Below, in pieces: positions 22,301 to 36,136 of a stretch of DNA of 64,000 nucleotides; within the stretch, counting starts at the first letter, position 1; each line of letters opens with the position of its first letter. The position numbers and the translations under genes were made by a program. The DNA is from Sclerotinia nivalis (Eukaryota > Ascomycota > Leotiomycetes > Helotiales > Sclerotiniaceae). The notes under the pieces were generated by a model that saw nothing but the letters and a program-made list of their open reading frames with translations, was not told the origin of the DNA and did no database searches. The stretch covers positions 1,736,001 to 1,800,000 of the forward strand of contig JAPEIS010000002.1 of assembly GCA_029531795.1 (NCBI GenBank), read 5' to 3'.

Positions 22301-24690
22301 TCATTCTTTAACTCTTTAAATTTTGCTTTTTTCTTTTACAAGCTTTTCCTTTACAAATTCCATTCTAGGATTGTTTAATTCTTGCTTTTATGTATTATTG
22401 AATATATATTACCAAAGCCCAAGCATTATCACTTTTCAATTATCAGAAACCAAACAAAAGCGATTTTTGAAGACATCGATAATATCAAGTATAATCCCAT
22501 TATATTATAAATGTTACAAACTGTAACAATCTTGTGTATTCTGTTATAAATAAAAGATCCGTTTTATTCGTTAACCTTCTTTACTATTACAATCTATTAA
22601 TATTTTGTTATAGAGTTATTGAGTTATTGGAAATCATAATATATCTTGCCCCCTTCTTCGACGATATACTCAATATCGAACTCTACGTTATGATAAATAT
22701 AAATTATCCGTTTCAATTTTGCAAAATAAGAAAGAACGATTATGAATATATGAATCATAGATTATAAGGAAGAAGAAAATGAATAAATAACAAAGATCAT
22801 TTTCCATTGCTGTTGATGAGTCTGGTTCTATTTCTGATTTCGGTTTTGATCAAAATTCAGGCTATAATTCTCAATCTGATCAAGGATTCGGTATCGATAT
22901 TAAAGTTAGTTATTATCAGTAGATAATAAACGAGTTTGAAGCAGAAGAGATTACATTATCAAATCCTAATGATAAGATTAAAACTATAATAGAAGTAGAA
23001 TTGAAAAGATAAAAATAATAAGAATATATTTTGATAATAGATTTACAAATGATTGTTTACATTCTCCCAATAGATTTTGCAAAGTCTCAAAGATTGATGA
23101 ACCATCAACGGTTATCAAAACTTGCAAAGCGGTTATTTTCAAAGTTTATCTTTTTTGACGAATGAAGAACTTACGAATCAAAAAGGAGTTTTCTATTATC
23201 ACATATTGGAAGGTTCTTAGTATAGTATATATACAACTAGTAGAATATTATATAGATAAAGGTATTCTTTATAATATTCGTAATATATATATCTATCTTT
23301 ATCTTTTCCAATTCGTAGATTATACTAATCTAACAATAATGGATTCCGTAGAACTTGACTATTAAATTTGGATTCAACAATTCCAAAAAGGAAAAGTCGG
23401 GGCTTTTTGTTGAAGATTTATATACTTTTCAAAATGATCATTGAGTTCGTGATACTAAAGTATATATTTATAAACACTTCCGAATACAAATATCTTTATT
23501 TCTGAATCTTGTTAATTATATTATTACTAAACCAAAAGCTTTTGTTAAACTTTTATATCAAAATATTAAATTCCAACTATTCCCTCCTTCAATCAAGGAT
23601 CGGCCATCAATTATTATGATGAAGTTTAATCTTCAACAGATCAAACAATCAAACAGGAAAAAGAAGCAATGAATAATCCTTAGTTCTGTATCTTCAATTT
23701 ATTAATCTGAAACAAAAAGATATTTGTATTTTATGAAACTAAAGATTTAGTATATTATAAAGTAATTTTTATGTTAGCTTTAATATTTACTAATAATATA
23801 TTTGAAAGCAAGTTCAATTCCCTTAAGAATATTTATACTTTGATTATACCATCTAATACAGATTGTATTCGTTTACAATAGAACAACAAATAGACTGAAC
23901 GATCTATCTTCCGGGATATAGATAATACTATTAATAATATCCGCATTTCAAATATTAAATGTTTAGAATACTCGAAACATCGACATTATCTCATCCGTCT
24001 TGGTAGAACCTGCGGATATAAGAAAAGACTAGAATTCTATGATTTGCGATGAGCTTTAGGAAAAAGATTGAATGGTAGATTTCTCATATAAAATCCTCTT
24101 GATTTCTTTTGTACCCTTTATTGAGATATCTTATTGAACGTTAGTTGATTATTGATATAAAGTCTATTACACCTGAAGAACGCCAATAGATTATAAACCA
24201 TCAGGGAGATATTTATAAACGATATTATATACTAGCATTCATTAATACCGATTATCAAACGATTTATTTTGGATTTATACGACGAGAAGATTTAATTCGA
24301 GCTATTAACCGATTATCTCGTCATGAGCGACCTCCTTCAGACTTAATAGATATACAAAAGTTTGAGATTAGTCAAGATCCCGATATTCTTTAATTTATTC
24401 AAAAGCGTGAAAAGTCTATTCGGAATATCAAAACATATGATTACTCCACTATTAAAGCAGTTGCGAAAACGAGATAGTATGAAAAACATCAAGGAATACA
24501 AGCCGAAATCAATAATTTGAAGAGCCAAAAGAGCAAACAATTATTGAATAAGATTATCAAGGAATTTCACAAGACTGTTTATACTATCGAGGTCGATCGA
24601 CAATTACAAGGAATCCTTCCTGCCGATATCCTTACCCCTTCAACAATTGAGTACGAGTTCGAGAAGCGAGCTATTATCGCTAGGCCGCAC
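22300..24690 (+). pseudogene. DUF3435 tyrosine recombinase (Crypton/Starship-captain-like), decayed
   Basis: Plus-strand reading in pieces. An acidic N-terminal stretch lies near 22790-22920 (IAVDESGSISDFGFD). The catalytic part lies at about 23880-24250: RSIFRDIDNTINNIRI, HYLIRLGRTCGYKK, then the box-II-like FYDLR*ALGKRLN, then INHQGDIYKRYY, with His to the second Tyr of YY spaced nine residues apart as in tyrosine recombinases. The C-terminal part (24250-24690) gives RREDLIRAINRLSRHERPP, then an open helical end at 24517-24690 (VDRQLQGILPADILTPSTIEYE). This is the familiar DUF3435 layout, known from Crypton-like elements and the captain genes of Starship elements. Many in-frame TAG/TAA/TGA codons replace Trp, Gln or Arg codons, so no enzyme can be made. 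The C-terminus is cut by the LINE-X P2 5' end. No cargo or element borders were recognised. Confidence 0.85.
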
Positions 24691-26066
24691 ACACACAACA
24701 AATTTCGAAGAATAAAATTTCTTCAAAATACAATTAGTTCTTCTCTTTATTTAATAAAGAAATATTCCCAAAATCTATTCCAATTGTTCCCAAGTGAATC
24801 GGCCTAGTAGTTGTTGTGATACTGTCGCCGTCGCTCAAAATACGAAACTTATACAAAAAATCGTATAAAAACCGAAAATTCTTTACCCCTTCATTCTTTT
24901 ATTATAAACGAAGAGATTATTATAGTCAATATTATTCCATCCAGTTTTCCAAAAGTCATTTTAGGGACTCTAATTCAAAAAAAGATTGCATTATTCCTTT
25001 ATAAAGAGAATCTCAATAGTCCTTCATTTATTCTTTCTAGCCCAATTCCTTTCCAATCCTTCAACTCCCAAGCTCAATATAACATTTTTAGCTCTGATGA
25101 TCTTTTCAAATCATCTACTAATCTTTCATCATTTCAAATCAATAACAAACGAAGACGGCAATTTAGTCAATCAGGATCTAACTCCACAAAACCAAAAGAA
25201 GCTATCCAAAAAGCTAGAGATTTTCTTATTCTAGCTGCCTTTTTGGAAAAGGAAACTGAAGAACAATCGAAGATCCTAGATCTAATCGAAATATTCTATG
25301 AATACCTCGAAAAAGGAAAATTGACAAAAGCTTCGAATATTATTACATTATAAATCTTTCATCTCGAAAAGGCTACCAAAAGGATTGAAAATCAAGCCAA
25401 TCATCTTTCCAATCTTCTTAATCAATCAATTACTCCTTTAATAAATGCTTCATCAATTAATAAAGCAAGCTATACTATTGTTATCAAATCAATAAGAGAA
25501 TGGAAAGTAGTTTCCAAAGAAAACTCTACAAAACAAAAGCTTATAAAGCAAAAGAATGATATTCCTAACAAACGATTAATCTTTATCAATCTACTTCTTC
25601 ATTAACTCAATTCTTTTATACTATTATATACAAGAAACAAAATCAACGAAGCCTTCAAAAAGGCTAGCATCAACGGACCAATTATCTCGGTCATTATTAC
25701 AACTAGAAGCAATAATATTATCCTAACTACTAACAGTTCCTTTAATGTATAATTCCTTATAGAAAAAAAGAGATCTGAAATTGTATCCTCGAATCAGAAA
25801 GATTTCAAATCGACAAACTATAGTACAAAGTGATTATACACAAGATCCCAATCAAGGAATTCTCTAGTCCAAAAGGAATGAACTTGATTAAAGATGAAAT
25901 TAAAACCTTCAATTTAGGGCTCATTATAATAGGTATCCTTTATTGATTCATTAATGCTTCTAAAAGAGCTAATCAACAAGAAGAAACAATTGTAATTACA
26001 TTTGCTACACAAAAGGAAGCAGAATTAGCTATTCGAAAAAGATTATATATCGCTAGTATTAGTATC

Positions 26067-26076
26067 AGAATTGAAA
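26067..26076. repeat. Target duplication, left of LINE-X P3
   Basis: AGAATTGAAA, repeated at 32031-32040. With the tail's ATC the match extends to 13 bp. Confidence 0.88.
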
Positions 26077-26270
26077 CCACACAACAAATTTTGAAGAAAA
26101 ATTATTCTTCGAAATACGCCCTTTTTATACCTTATTTATACTAAACAAATCAATCCAAATTGAATACAATTATCCTCAAAGAAATCGAACCAATAATTGT
26201 TGTAATACTATCGCCGACACCCAAAACATATAAAATCACGCTAAAACACAAAAATTCTCATTCCCTTCAT

Positions 26271-27690
26271 CCCTTCACTATAAATAAAGAAATCTCTATA
26301 ACAGATATTACCTCATTCAATCGCCCAGAAATGATACTAAACATTCTATACCAAAAGAACCATACTGAGCATACTATTCATAAAAAAAGCAATAACTCTC
26401 TATTCATCCTTTCCAATCCTACCCCCTTCCAACCCTTCAACTTTCAAACTCAATACAATATCTTGAGCTCTGATGATCCATTCAAATCACCAACCAATCC
26501 CCTAATACTTCAATTCAATAATAAACGAAAACAACAACTCAATCATTCAAAACCTCATACCAATTCATCAAAAGAAGTTATCAAACAAACCAAAGATCTA
26601 CTTATCCTAACCATTTCTCTGGAAAAGAATAATAAAGAACAATCAAAACTCTTCGATCTAATCGAAATATTCCACGAATACCTCGAAAAAGGAAAACTCA
26701 CAAAAACCTCAAATATTATCACATCCCAAATCTCTCATTTGGAAAACACCACCAAACGAATCGAAAAACAAACTAATCATCTTTTCAACCTTTCGAATCC
26801 TTCAATCTTCTTTTCTATAATCATTCTATTAATCAATAATACAAGCTATACTATTATCGTTAAAACTATAAAAGAATAGAATTTAGTTACAAAAGGAAAA
26901 TCTACAAAACAAAAATTCACAAAGCAAAAAGAAAAGAAAAAGGATATCTCAATAAAACGTTTAATCCTTATTAATCCGGAAATCGAACATCCTCTCTCCT
27001 TTTCACTTTTTCAAATGAGAAACCAAATCAATGAAGTATTCAAAACAATTAATATCAAAGATCCCGTTATCTCAGTTATTATCATTTCTACCAATAATAA
27101 CCTTATTATAATTATTAATAATCCATTCACCTTTCAATTCTTATTGAATAAAAAAGGAATCTGGAACCAAATATTGAAATCTGAAAGAACTCAGAAAGAT
27201 CAAGCATAACACAAAGTGATTATCTACAAGATCCCAATCAAGGAATTCTCAGAATCTAAAGGAATGAATCTTATTTCAGAAGAAATTAAAATATACAATT
27301 CTGATTACTTTTTAATAAAAACACTATATTGATTCACCTCATTAACCAAAAGAACAACTCAACAAGAAGAAACTATTGTAATAACTTTTGTCATCGAAAA
27401 AAAAACAGATCTAATTATTCGAAAAAGGCTATATATTGCTGAAATTAATATAAAAATCGAAAAGTTCTACAATTCCAAATCCAATTCTCAATACTAGAAA
27501 TGCCAAAGTTTCGGCTACAACGAATCATATTGTAAGAAATCTCCTATTTGTAGACTATATAACAATAAACATTTCTGTTTAATTTGTTAAACAAAAAACA
27601 AACCTTATTAACATCTAATGATCAAATATATTAATTGTTAAGGAGATTATAAAGCAAATTCGAAATTCTGCGAAATCTATCAAGCAATTA
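26271..27690 (+). pseudogene. LINE-X P3 ORF1
   Basis: A long open piece (26160-26879) covers the N-terminal half: NKEISITD at the place where copy M-inner has its start Met, then FNFQTQYNILSSDD and a Lys/Glu-rich helical part. A second piece (27015-27209) has the INEVFKTINIKDP...FTFQFLL core. The end shows three CCHC-knuckle remnants (CQSFGYNESYC, CRLYNNKHFC, C*GDYKANSKFC). The Tyr in place of His in the first knuckle is a CAT/C-to-TAT/C change. Not functional. Confidence 0.82.
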
Positions 27691-27699
27691 TGAAGAAAA

Positions 27700-30600
27700 C
27701 TAATTAATACTGTATAACAATATTTGTATCCTTCAAATCAACTTAAACAAAAACCCTCAAACTACAAAAAGCGTTCTTCAATTTGTTATAGAACTCAATA
27801 TCGATCTTTTAATCATTCAAGAACTATAGATCCTCCCAAATCCTAAAAAAGATTACTTTTCAACCAAATCGATCGTTTACTTTAGTTTCTCCCAACTCCT
27901 TTTCAATTACCCTTCGAATCTTCGTCCTTATACAATAATATACATTTCAAAGATATATAAACTATTAGTAGCCCTAACCCCGAATTCCTCTAGAAACCTA
28001 GATATCCAAATTATCAATATCACTCAAAGGAATCATACTATTCAATTCTTCAATATTTATAATGAAGCTGATCAAACGAAAGAGAAAGGCTATATAATCG
28101 AAAGATGTTTGTTCAATACTTCTCTTATTCAATATACTATCCTTATAGGAGATTTCAATTCCCATCATTCTTGGTGGGATCCATTTTCGAACAAAAGTTC
28201 GAATGCTGATCAATTAGCGGAATGGTTTGAAGACTATAATCTCATTTTGCTTAATGAACCAGACATTAGTATCTTTTATCGAACGAATATGATAAATCTA
28301 AGTGTTCTGGATTTCACTTTAGTTATAGAAGTTATTTCCTCCAATATTATCGATTGATAAGTTCTTTCTGATTTTGGCTCAGATTATTTAGGTATTCTTT
28401 TTGAAGTGAAAGGCAATTCTTCTTATACGCCAAATGCTGCTTCAATAATTAGATTCAATACAAAACTAGCTAATTGGGATAAATTCGTATTCACTTTGAA
28501 AACCGAGATATCGAGATCATTAATCTTGAATTCGAACGAATACTTTAATTTATCTATTTCAGAATCCGACTCCTTTGATTCTTTATTAGTTAACAATTCG
28601 AATATACAAATACTCGATGATATCGTTGTAGAATTTACTCGAATCATTATATATTCAGCAAATACAAATATTCCTAAATACAAATCAACAAAAAAAGCGA
28701 AACCCTAATAGTTTTCGAAATTGAAAGATCTTCGAAAAAGACTTTCGTCAATATATAAAGATACCAAATAATACCCTGAAAACGATTTACTCAAAAAAGG
28801 TTATCAATCAATAAGAAATCATTACTTTCAAACTATTAAAACAATTAAGAAAAATTATTAGAATGAATTTCTTGAAAAGGAGAATACCCAAACGATCTTT
28901 AAAACTATATCCTATACAAAAGACTTTCGAATCAAAAGGATCCCGAATATTAGATCTAACCTTTCAAAACTGGAAAGCTCATTCGAAGGAAAATACTCAG
29001 TATTTAGATCAATCCTATTCCCCCCTTTCCCAAATACTCCTGCACCAAAATGAGAAGGATACAAACAATCGAAGTAATGGACCTGGTTCAAACTTACTGA
29101 AAACGAACTTCTCAATACATGCTCAACCAAAATCAAAGGAAAAACCCCAAGCCCTGATGATATCACTCAAGAGATCATTATTCGAATTTACAAAGCAATC
29201 CCGAAAGAATTCTATATACTCTTCAACAATTTAATCAATTTAAGATATCACCCTTCCTATTGAAAACAAATTACAAGAACTATCCTTAAAAAATCCTTAA
29301 AACCAGATTATAATATACCAAAAGCATATAAAATCATTACATTATTCAATTGCTTAGATAAAATCAATGAAAGAATTCTAGCTCAAAAGCTTAGCTATCT
29401 AATAGAAACAACGAAATTACTCTATTATACACAAATGAATGAAAAGCAAAAGAAATCAACCATTAATATAACAATCCTACTCACCACCGAAATCAAAAGG
29501 AATTTAAGAATCAAGAAGAAAACCTCAATTCTTTTCCTCGATATCAAAGGAGCTTTCGATTATATAGCTAAAAACCGATTTTTGAATATATACAAGAATC
29601 TAAATCTTTCGATTAGTTTCATCGTTTGGATTTCATCTTTCCTGGAAAACAGATTACTCAAACTCTCATTCGATAGTCAAACGGAAACCTTCAAATCAAT
29701 AAATACCGGTATTCTATAAGGAAGCCCTATTTCACCAATCCTCTTCTTAATTTATATCCGAAACCTTTTTCAATCGAACTCAATTAGATATCTTTTGTAT
29801 ATAGATAATATAACTTTAATTACATTTTCAATAAACTGGAAAAAGAATATCCTTTCCCTCGAAAAAGCAGCCCGATAAATCTATACTTTGAATGAAAAGA
29901 ATACTATTCAATTCGATCTAACCAAAACAGAACTCATACACTTCTCTACATCCAAATACACCAAAAATGCCCCAATCAAACTCTCAAATTCCGAAATTGT
30001 ACAACCTTCAACACTAGTCAAATAATTAGGAATATAGTTCAATTCTGACCTCAACTTTAAACAATATATTTCAATCCGAATTACCCAAGCTAAAACGGCA
30101 TTTTATCGAATGGCCAGATTAGTTAATACAGAAAAAGAGTTCAGCCTTAAAGCATTAAGACAACTATATATGGCTTGTGTGATCAGTATAGCCGATTACA
30201 AGTCGATCATATAATGGAAAAATTAAGTATCATTCAAAAAAACTCTTCAATCATTTCAGAACCTTACTCTTCGAAAGATCTTAGAAGTCTTCAAAACCTC
30301 ATCAATTAAACTAATGGAAATAAAAGCTGAATTATACCCTTCGGAAATCAAATTAAAGACTGAAATCAAACAATATACTTTCAGATTATTAAAGATCTCG
30401 CCTTCTTATTCAATTAATATAATCACTCGAAGATTAGCTGTCGAAAAAGTAGATCTAAATCTAATAACAATTTTTCAAAAGAAATTGCTGAAGTTTATAC
30501 AGTTCAAGAAAATTATGAATTCAATCGAAGAAGATTTCGATCTTTCCATTCTAGAGAAAATCGATTATTTCTATTTCCCTTTGTAGAAGAAAAATACCCT

Positions 30601-31530
30601 ATATAAAATCAATATTAGCAAATTATCTAAAGAAGATACAGCAATCGTTTACAATCTAGTTTTCAAATATAAAGGCAAAAATACTATTATGATTTATACA
30701 GATATTTCCTCAACCTTGAAAGGAATTGGAGTAGGCGTCGGAATCGTTGCTATTTCAGTCAATAGCCAAATTTCCCACAAGGAAACTTTTAATATTGGTG
30801 TAAATCAATTGATATACAATAGAAAACTTCTTAAAATCACCAAAGCAATCGAATAAACAAACTCCAAAGCTCAATCAAAAGAAAAGTTCAAGATCTACTC
30901 AAATAATCAAACCGGCTTATACCGATTGAAAACACCATTCGATACTCCAAACCAATTATATCAAATCAAAGCAATTAAAACTACAAATACTATTATAAGA
31001 AAGAGAGCCGAAATCTCATTCAATTGGGTTTCTAAATATACCTCAATGAAAAAAAAAAACCAGTTAATACTCTAACAAAAGAAACTACAAAACTAAGATC
31101 ATTATTTAACGAAACTAATTTCGCCTTCTTAGGAATAGATATCAAAAAAACAAAAGATCAAAAATGAAAAATCCTTCTCAATTCAATCAATTCGAATTAT
31201 TCAAAATCATATCCTTAAAAAATTGATTCGAAAATCGGAATTCCAGAAAACACCAAAAGAAACTATATCAATACCTTATTTCAACTCAAAATCGAATATA
31301 GATATTTTAAATCCTATCTAAAACAATTCGAAATCTCTTCAAATGATATTTGCAAATATAGAAAAAAAGAATCACCAAATCATCTTTTGCTTAGCTATCC
31401 TATATATAAAACATCAAAGAATATATTTAAAAGAAATAATTCATCCCCTCAATTCACTATAAAATATCTGCTTCATATCAAAGCAAATATCATTAAACTC
31501 TCGAATTCATCGAAGCAACAAAAATAGCCA
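27700..31530 (+). pseudogene. LINE-X P3 ORF2 (EN-RT-RNase H)
   Basis: Endonuclease at 27700-28400 with the intact core GDFNSHHSWWDPF (about 28145-28195). A spacer carries the open pieces 28406-28708 and 28863-29234. RT follows at about 29230-30250: the finger/palm piece at 29435-29719 shows LFLDIKGAFDYIAKN, and the active site reads LLYIDNITL (about 29790-29825) where the family has YADD, so both flanking residues are changed. RNase H lies at about 30660-31080 (MIYTDISS). The C-terminus to about 31530 includes the Cys/His region seen better in copy M-outer. Fits the Tad1 clade; broken by stops. Confidence 0.87.
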
Positions 31531-31944
31531 CCATATCATAACATCTCACCAAACGACAAAAAGAAGATAAAGAAGAAAATAGAAAAGAAAGAAATAAACT
31601 AAAAGAAATCGACTAATATAACAAATTAAATCAAATTAATCAATTTGATCAATTTGGTCAATTTACTTAATCAATTTGGTCAATTTGATCAATTCGATCA
31701 ACCTAATTGACCAAATTGATTAATTACCCACCCCCCCCTCAAAACAACCATCCCAATTTGAATTACATTATATTTCATTTGTTATTTTCCTTATTTATAT
31801 ATAATAGCATTTATAAGGAAAGCTTCGTTCCCCAGGATTAGTTTTCACTTCCTTTACTCAATTAAGAGATAAAGATCAACTTTATCGATTTAACTCTATA
31901 CTTGCTATAATCACTAGATCAGCATATTACCATTTATTATTTAT

Positions 31945-31999
31945 TAGAAGCTCATAAAGCTTCTAGCCGTCTTAGATAGTCTTAGACTCAATGTAGACG
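31945..31999 (+). other. LINE-X 3'-terminal double stem-loop (copy P3)
   Basis: Stem 1 is TAGAAGCT / AGCTTCTA with a CATAA loop (31946-31966). Stem 2 is closed by CGTCT (31968-31972) and AGACG (31995-31999), followed by TTAATT and the ATCA tail. The same layout occurs in P2 (before 36536), M-outer and M-inner, and stem 2 recurs in LINE-Y. Likely the structure bound by the element's RT; inferred. Confidence 0.65.
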
Positions 32000-32030
32000 T
32001 TAATTAAATCAATCAATCAATCAATCAATC

Positions 32031-32040
32031 AGAATTGAAA
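32031..32040. repeat. Target duplication, right of LINE-X P3
   Basis: AGAATTGAAA, pairs with 26067-26076. The P2 ORF1 reading resumes at the next base. Confidence 0.88.
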
Positions 32041-32309
32041 GATTCTATCCTTCCACTTCTTCCTTTCAATGCAATAAATATCAAGATTTCGATTATAACA
32101 AATCATATTACAAAAAACCTCCAGCTTGTAGACTTTGTAGCAATAATCATACTACAACTGATTATTTTTGTCTAATTTATCAAACTAAAGGTAAACCTTG
32201 TTAGCATTTAGTAATCAAATATACTAATTACAAAGGAGAGTATAAAGTAAACTTTAAAGTATACGAAATATACCAAACAATTATTCGGAAATCCAATTAA
32301 TATTATACA

Positions 32310-35300
32310 ATAATATTCGCATTCTTCAAATCAATCTAAATAAAAACTTTCAAACTACCGAAAGTGCTCTTCAACTTGTCTTAGAATTCGATATCGATCT
32401 TATAATCATTCAAGAATCTTAGATCCTTTCAAACCCTAAAAAAGATTACTCTTCAATTAGATCGATTGCTTATTCTAGTTTTTCCCAATTCCTTCTAAAT
32501 TATCTTTCGAATCTTCGTTCTTGTATAATAATCTATATCTCGAAAGGATTCAAACCACTAGTAGTCTTAGTTTCCAACTCTCTCAAAGATACAGATATTC
32601 AAATTATCGATATCATTCAGGGAAATCATATGATTCAATTATTCAATATATATAATGAAGCTGATCAAGCTAAAGAGAAAGGTTATATTATCGAAAGATA
32701 TTTTTTCAATATTCCTCTTTTTTATTATATTATTCTTATAGGGGACTTCAACTTTCATTATCTTTAATGAAATCCTTTTTCAAACAAAAACTCGAATGCT
32801 GATCAATTAGCTGAATAGTTCGAAGACCAAAACTTTACTTTCCTCAATGAACCAAGGATTAGTATTTTCTATCGAATTAATATAACAAATCCAAGTGTTT
32901 TAGATTTTATATTAGCTACTAAAACAATATCTTCCAATATTATTGATTGGCAAGTTCTTCCTGATCTTGATTCAGATCATTTAGGGATCTTGTTTGAAAT
33001 AAAAAGTATTTCATTTTATACTACGAATATTGCTCTATTAGCAAAGTTCAATACAAAATTAACGGATTGAAATAAATTTGTATTAACCCTCGAAATTGAA
33101 ATAGCTACATCAACAATCCTCAATTCGAACAAATATCTCAATCTTCTCATTCTAGAATCTGATTCTTTCGATTCTCTTCTTAACAAAAACCTGTATATAC
33201 AAATACTAAATAAAGCTGTAATGGAATTCACTCGAATTATCATCAATTCAGCAAACGTTAATATATCTAAATCCAAATCGATCAAAAAAGCAAAGCTTTA
33301 ATAATTTCCAAAATTGAAAGCTTTTCGTAAACAGCTCTCATTAGTATATAAGAATACTAAACAATACTTTGAAGATAATATATTCAAGAAAATCTATTAA
33401 TCAGCAAGGAATCATTACTTTCAAGCTATTAAAACAGCAAAAAAGAATCATTAGAACGAATTCCTTGAAAAAGAGAATACTCAAACGATCTTCAAAGCAA
33501 TATCATATACGAAAGATCTTCGAACCGAAAGGATCCCGAATATTCAATTTAGCCCCTCTCAATTTGAAAGCTCATTCGAAGGAAAATGTTCGGCTTTCAA
33601 ATCTACCCTTTTCCCTCCCCCTCTATATACAATTGTATCTGAATAGGAAAAGTATAAACAATCGAAAAAATGAAAATAGTCTGATCTTACTGAAAATGAA
33701 CTTCTCAATACTTGCTCGATTAAAATCAAAAGAAAGATCTCTAGCCCAAACAGAATTACTCAGGAGATCATTATTTGAACTTATAAAACAATCCCAAAAG
33801 CTTTCTTTACTCTTTTCAACAATTTAATTAATTTCGATTATCATTCTTCTTGCTGAAAACAAACTACTAGAACTATACTCAAAAAACCTTCAAAACCAGA
33901 TTATTCTATTCCAAAAGCATATAGAGTTATCACTCTTTTGAATTGTCTAAACAAAATAAATGAAAGGATACTAACTCAAAGACTTAACTATTTTGCTAAA
34001 ATAACAAAACTACTTCATCATTCCCAAATAGATGAAAGACAAAAGAAATCAACTATCGATACAACAATCCTGTTTACTACCGAAATCGAAAGGAATTCAA
34101 GAAACAAAAAGAAAACTTTAGCTTTTTTTCTAGATATCAAAGGAACCTTCGATTATATATCCAAGAATCGATTCTTAGATATCTACAAGAACCTCAATCT
34201 TCCAATTAGTCTTATTATATAGATTTCGTTATTTTTGAAAGAAAGATTACTCAAACTTTCGTTCGATGATCAGTTCGAAGCTTTTAAATCAATCAATATC
34301 GGAATCCCTTAAGGAAGTTCAATCTTATCAATTCTTTTCCTAATCTATATTCGAAATCTCTTTTAATCGAATTCGATTGAATATCTTTTATATATTGATA
34401 ATATAATTATAATCATTCATTTTTTAAGCTGGAAAAAGAACATTCTTTTCTTCGAAAAAGCAGCTAAACAAATTTATACTTTCAATAAGAAAAACACTAT
34501 CCAATTCGATTTAGCAAAGACGGAATTAATGTATTTCTCTATATTCAAATATATTAAAGATACTTCAATTAAGTTCTCAAATTCTGAGATTGTATAACCT
34601 TTATTATTGATTAGATGGTTAGGAATATAGTTCAATTCCGACTTCAATTTTAAACAGTATATTGTTATTCGAGCAACTCAAGTTAAGGCTTTATTCTATC
34701 GAATGATTAGATTAGTTAATACTGAGAAAGAGCTAAACTTTAAAGTATTAAGATAGCTTTATATAGTATATATTATTAGTATAATTGATTATAGATCAAT
34801 TATCTAGTGCAAAGATCAAGCCTTATTCAAAAAGACTTTTCAATTATTTCAGAATCTTGCTTTATATAAGATTCTAGGAGTTTTCAAAATCTCATCAATA
34901 AAGCCAATAGAAGTGGAAATCGTTTTATACTTTCTAGAGATCAGATTAAATATTGAAATCAAACAATATACTTTCAGATTGTTGAAAATCTCGTTTTTCT
35001 ATTCCGTCAATACAATTATAGATAAGTTAGTTACCGAAAAGAAAGCTCTAAATATAATAACAATCCCTCAAAAGAAACTATCAAAACTTATTTAGTTTGA
35101 AAAAATTATAAACTCAATCGAAGAAGATTTCGATCCTTTAATTCTAGAAAAGATCGATCACTTTCACTTTCCTTTTTGGAAAAGGAATATTCTATACAAA
35201 GTCAATATCAGCAAGCTAACAAAAGAGAATACTGCAATTGTTTATAATCTTGTATTCAAATATAGATACAAAAATACTATTATAATATATACTGATGCTT

Positions 35301-36136
35301 TATCTACTTTGGACGGAATCGAAATTGGTATCGGGATTGCAGTTATTCTGTCGAATAGTCAGATTTCACATTAGGAAATCATCAATATTGGGGTGAATTA
35401 GTTTGTTTACAATAGTGAACTTTTTGAAGTCATTAGAGCAATCGAATATACTAGCTTCATTGCTCAACCAAACGAGAAATTCAAAATCTACTCAGATAAT
35501 CAAACTGGATTATACCGATTGAAAATACCCTTTGATACTTCTGACCAGATATACCAAATTAAAGCAATCAAGATTATAGAAACTCTTTTTAGAAAAAGAA
35601 TTGAAGTCTTTTTTAATTGGGTTCTAAAATATACCTTTGTTGAAGGAAACGAATTAGCCGATACTTTGATAAAAGAAACTACAAAACAAAGATCATTATC
35701 AAACGAAACTAGTTTTGCCTTTTTAGGAATGGATATCAAAAAAATAAAATCCGAAGAATAGAATTCCTTTCTCTATTTATCTAATTCAATTTATTCAAAA
35801 ATTTACCCTTGGAAAACTAATTCAAAAATCGGAATTCCAGAAAAAACCAAAAGAAATAATATCAGTGTATTATTCCAATTCAAAATCGGGTATGGATATT
35901 TCAAATCCTATTTACAACGATTCGGTATCTTAGCAAATGATAATTGTAGATGTGGAAAAAGAGAATCTTCTAATCATTTTCTACTTAGCTGTTTTTTATA
36001 TAAATCAGCTAGAAGAATACTCAAAACAAACAATCCTACCTCTCGACTTTCTATGAAATATCTATTTCATACCAAAATAGGAATCATCAAAACCCTCGAA
36101 TTTATCGAAACAACAAAAATAGCTATCAGATTATAG
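32310..36136 (+). pseudogene. LINE-X P2 ORF2 (EN-RT-RNase H)
   Basis: Endonuclease at about 32330-33010 (LIGDFNFHYL near 32738-32765, His-Tyr damage in the HH pair). A basic spacer (33369-33827) follows. RT piece 33938-34222 shows FFLDIKGTFDYISKN, and the active site near 34390 reads LLYIDNIII instead of YADD. RNase H is near 35280-35700 (IYTDALSTLDGI... ...VEGNELADTLIKE, its C-terminal motif legible at 35640-35675). A Cys/His finger (CGKRESSNHFLLSC-like) is near 35945-36000, and the stop is near 36136. Many stops; not functional. Confidence 0.86.

Larger units (their letters stand above)
26077..32030 (+). mobile_element. LINE-X copy P3, full length, nested in P2
   Basis: A 5954-bp complete copy from the 5' end (CCACACAACAAATTTTG) to the (ATCA)n tail (32007-32030), flanked by AGAATTGAAA duplications inside the P2 ORF1. 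Contains ORF1, ORF2, a 3'UTR with two stem-loops, and a stretch rich in (T/A)CAATTTG-type words (31640-31730). RIP damage is heavy throughout. Confidence 0.93.
24980..32300 (+). pseudogene. LINE-X P2 ORF1 (split by P3)
   Basis: Coding parts are about 24980-26076 and 32041-32300. The N-terminal half has the FNSQAQYNIFSSDD block, a charged helical region (EKETEEQSKILDLIEIF), an RNA-binding-like core (INEAFKKASINGP... FNVQFLIEKK) and, after the nested copy, CCHC-knuckle remnants (CRLCSNNHTTTDYF, YQTKGKPC*HLVIKYTN). His-to-Tyr and Cys-to-Tyr changes have destroyed most knuckle ligands. ORF1 of LINEs binds element RNA. Confidence 0.8.
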
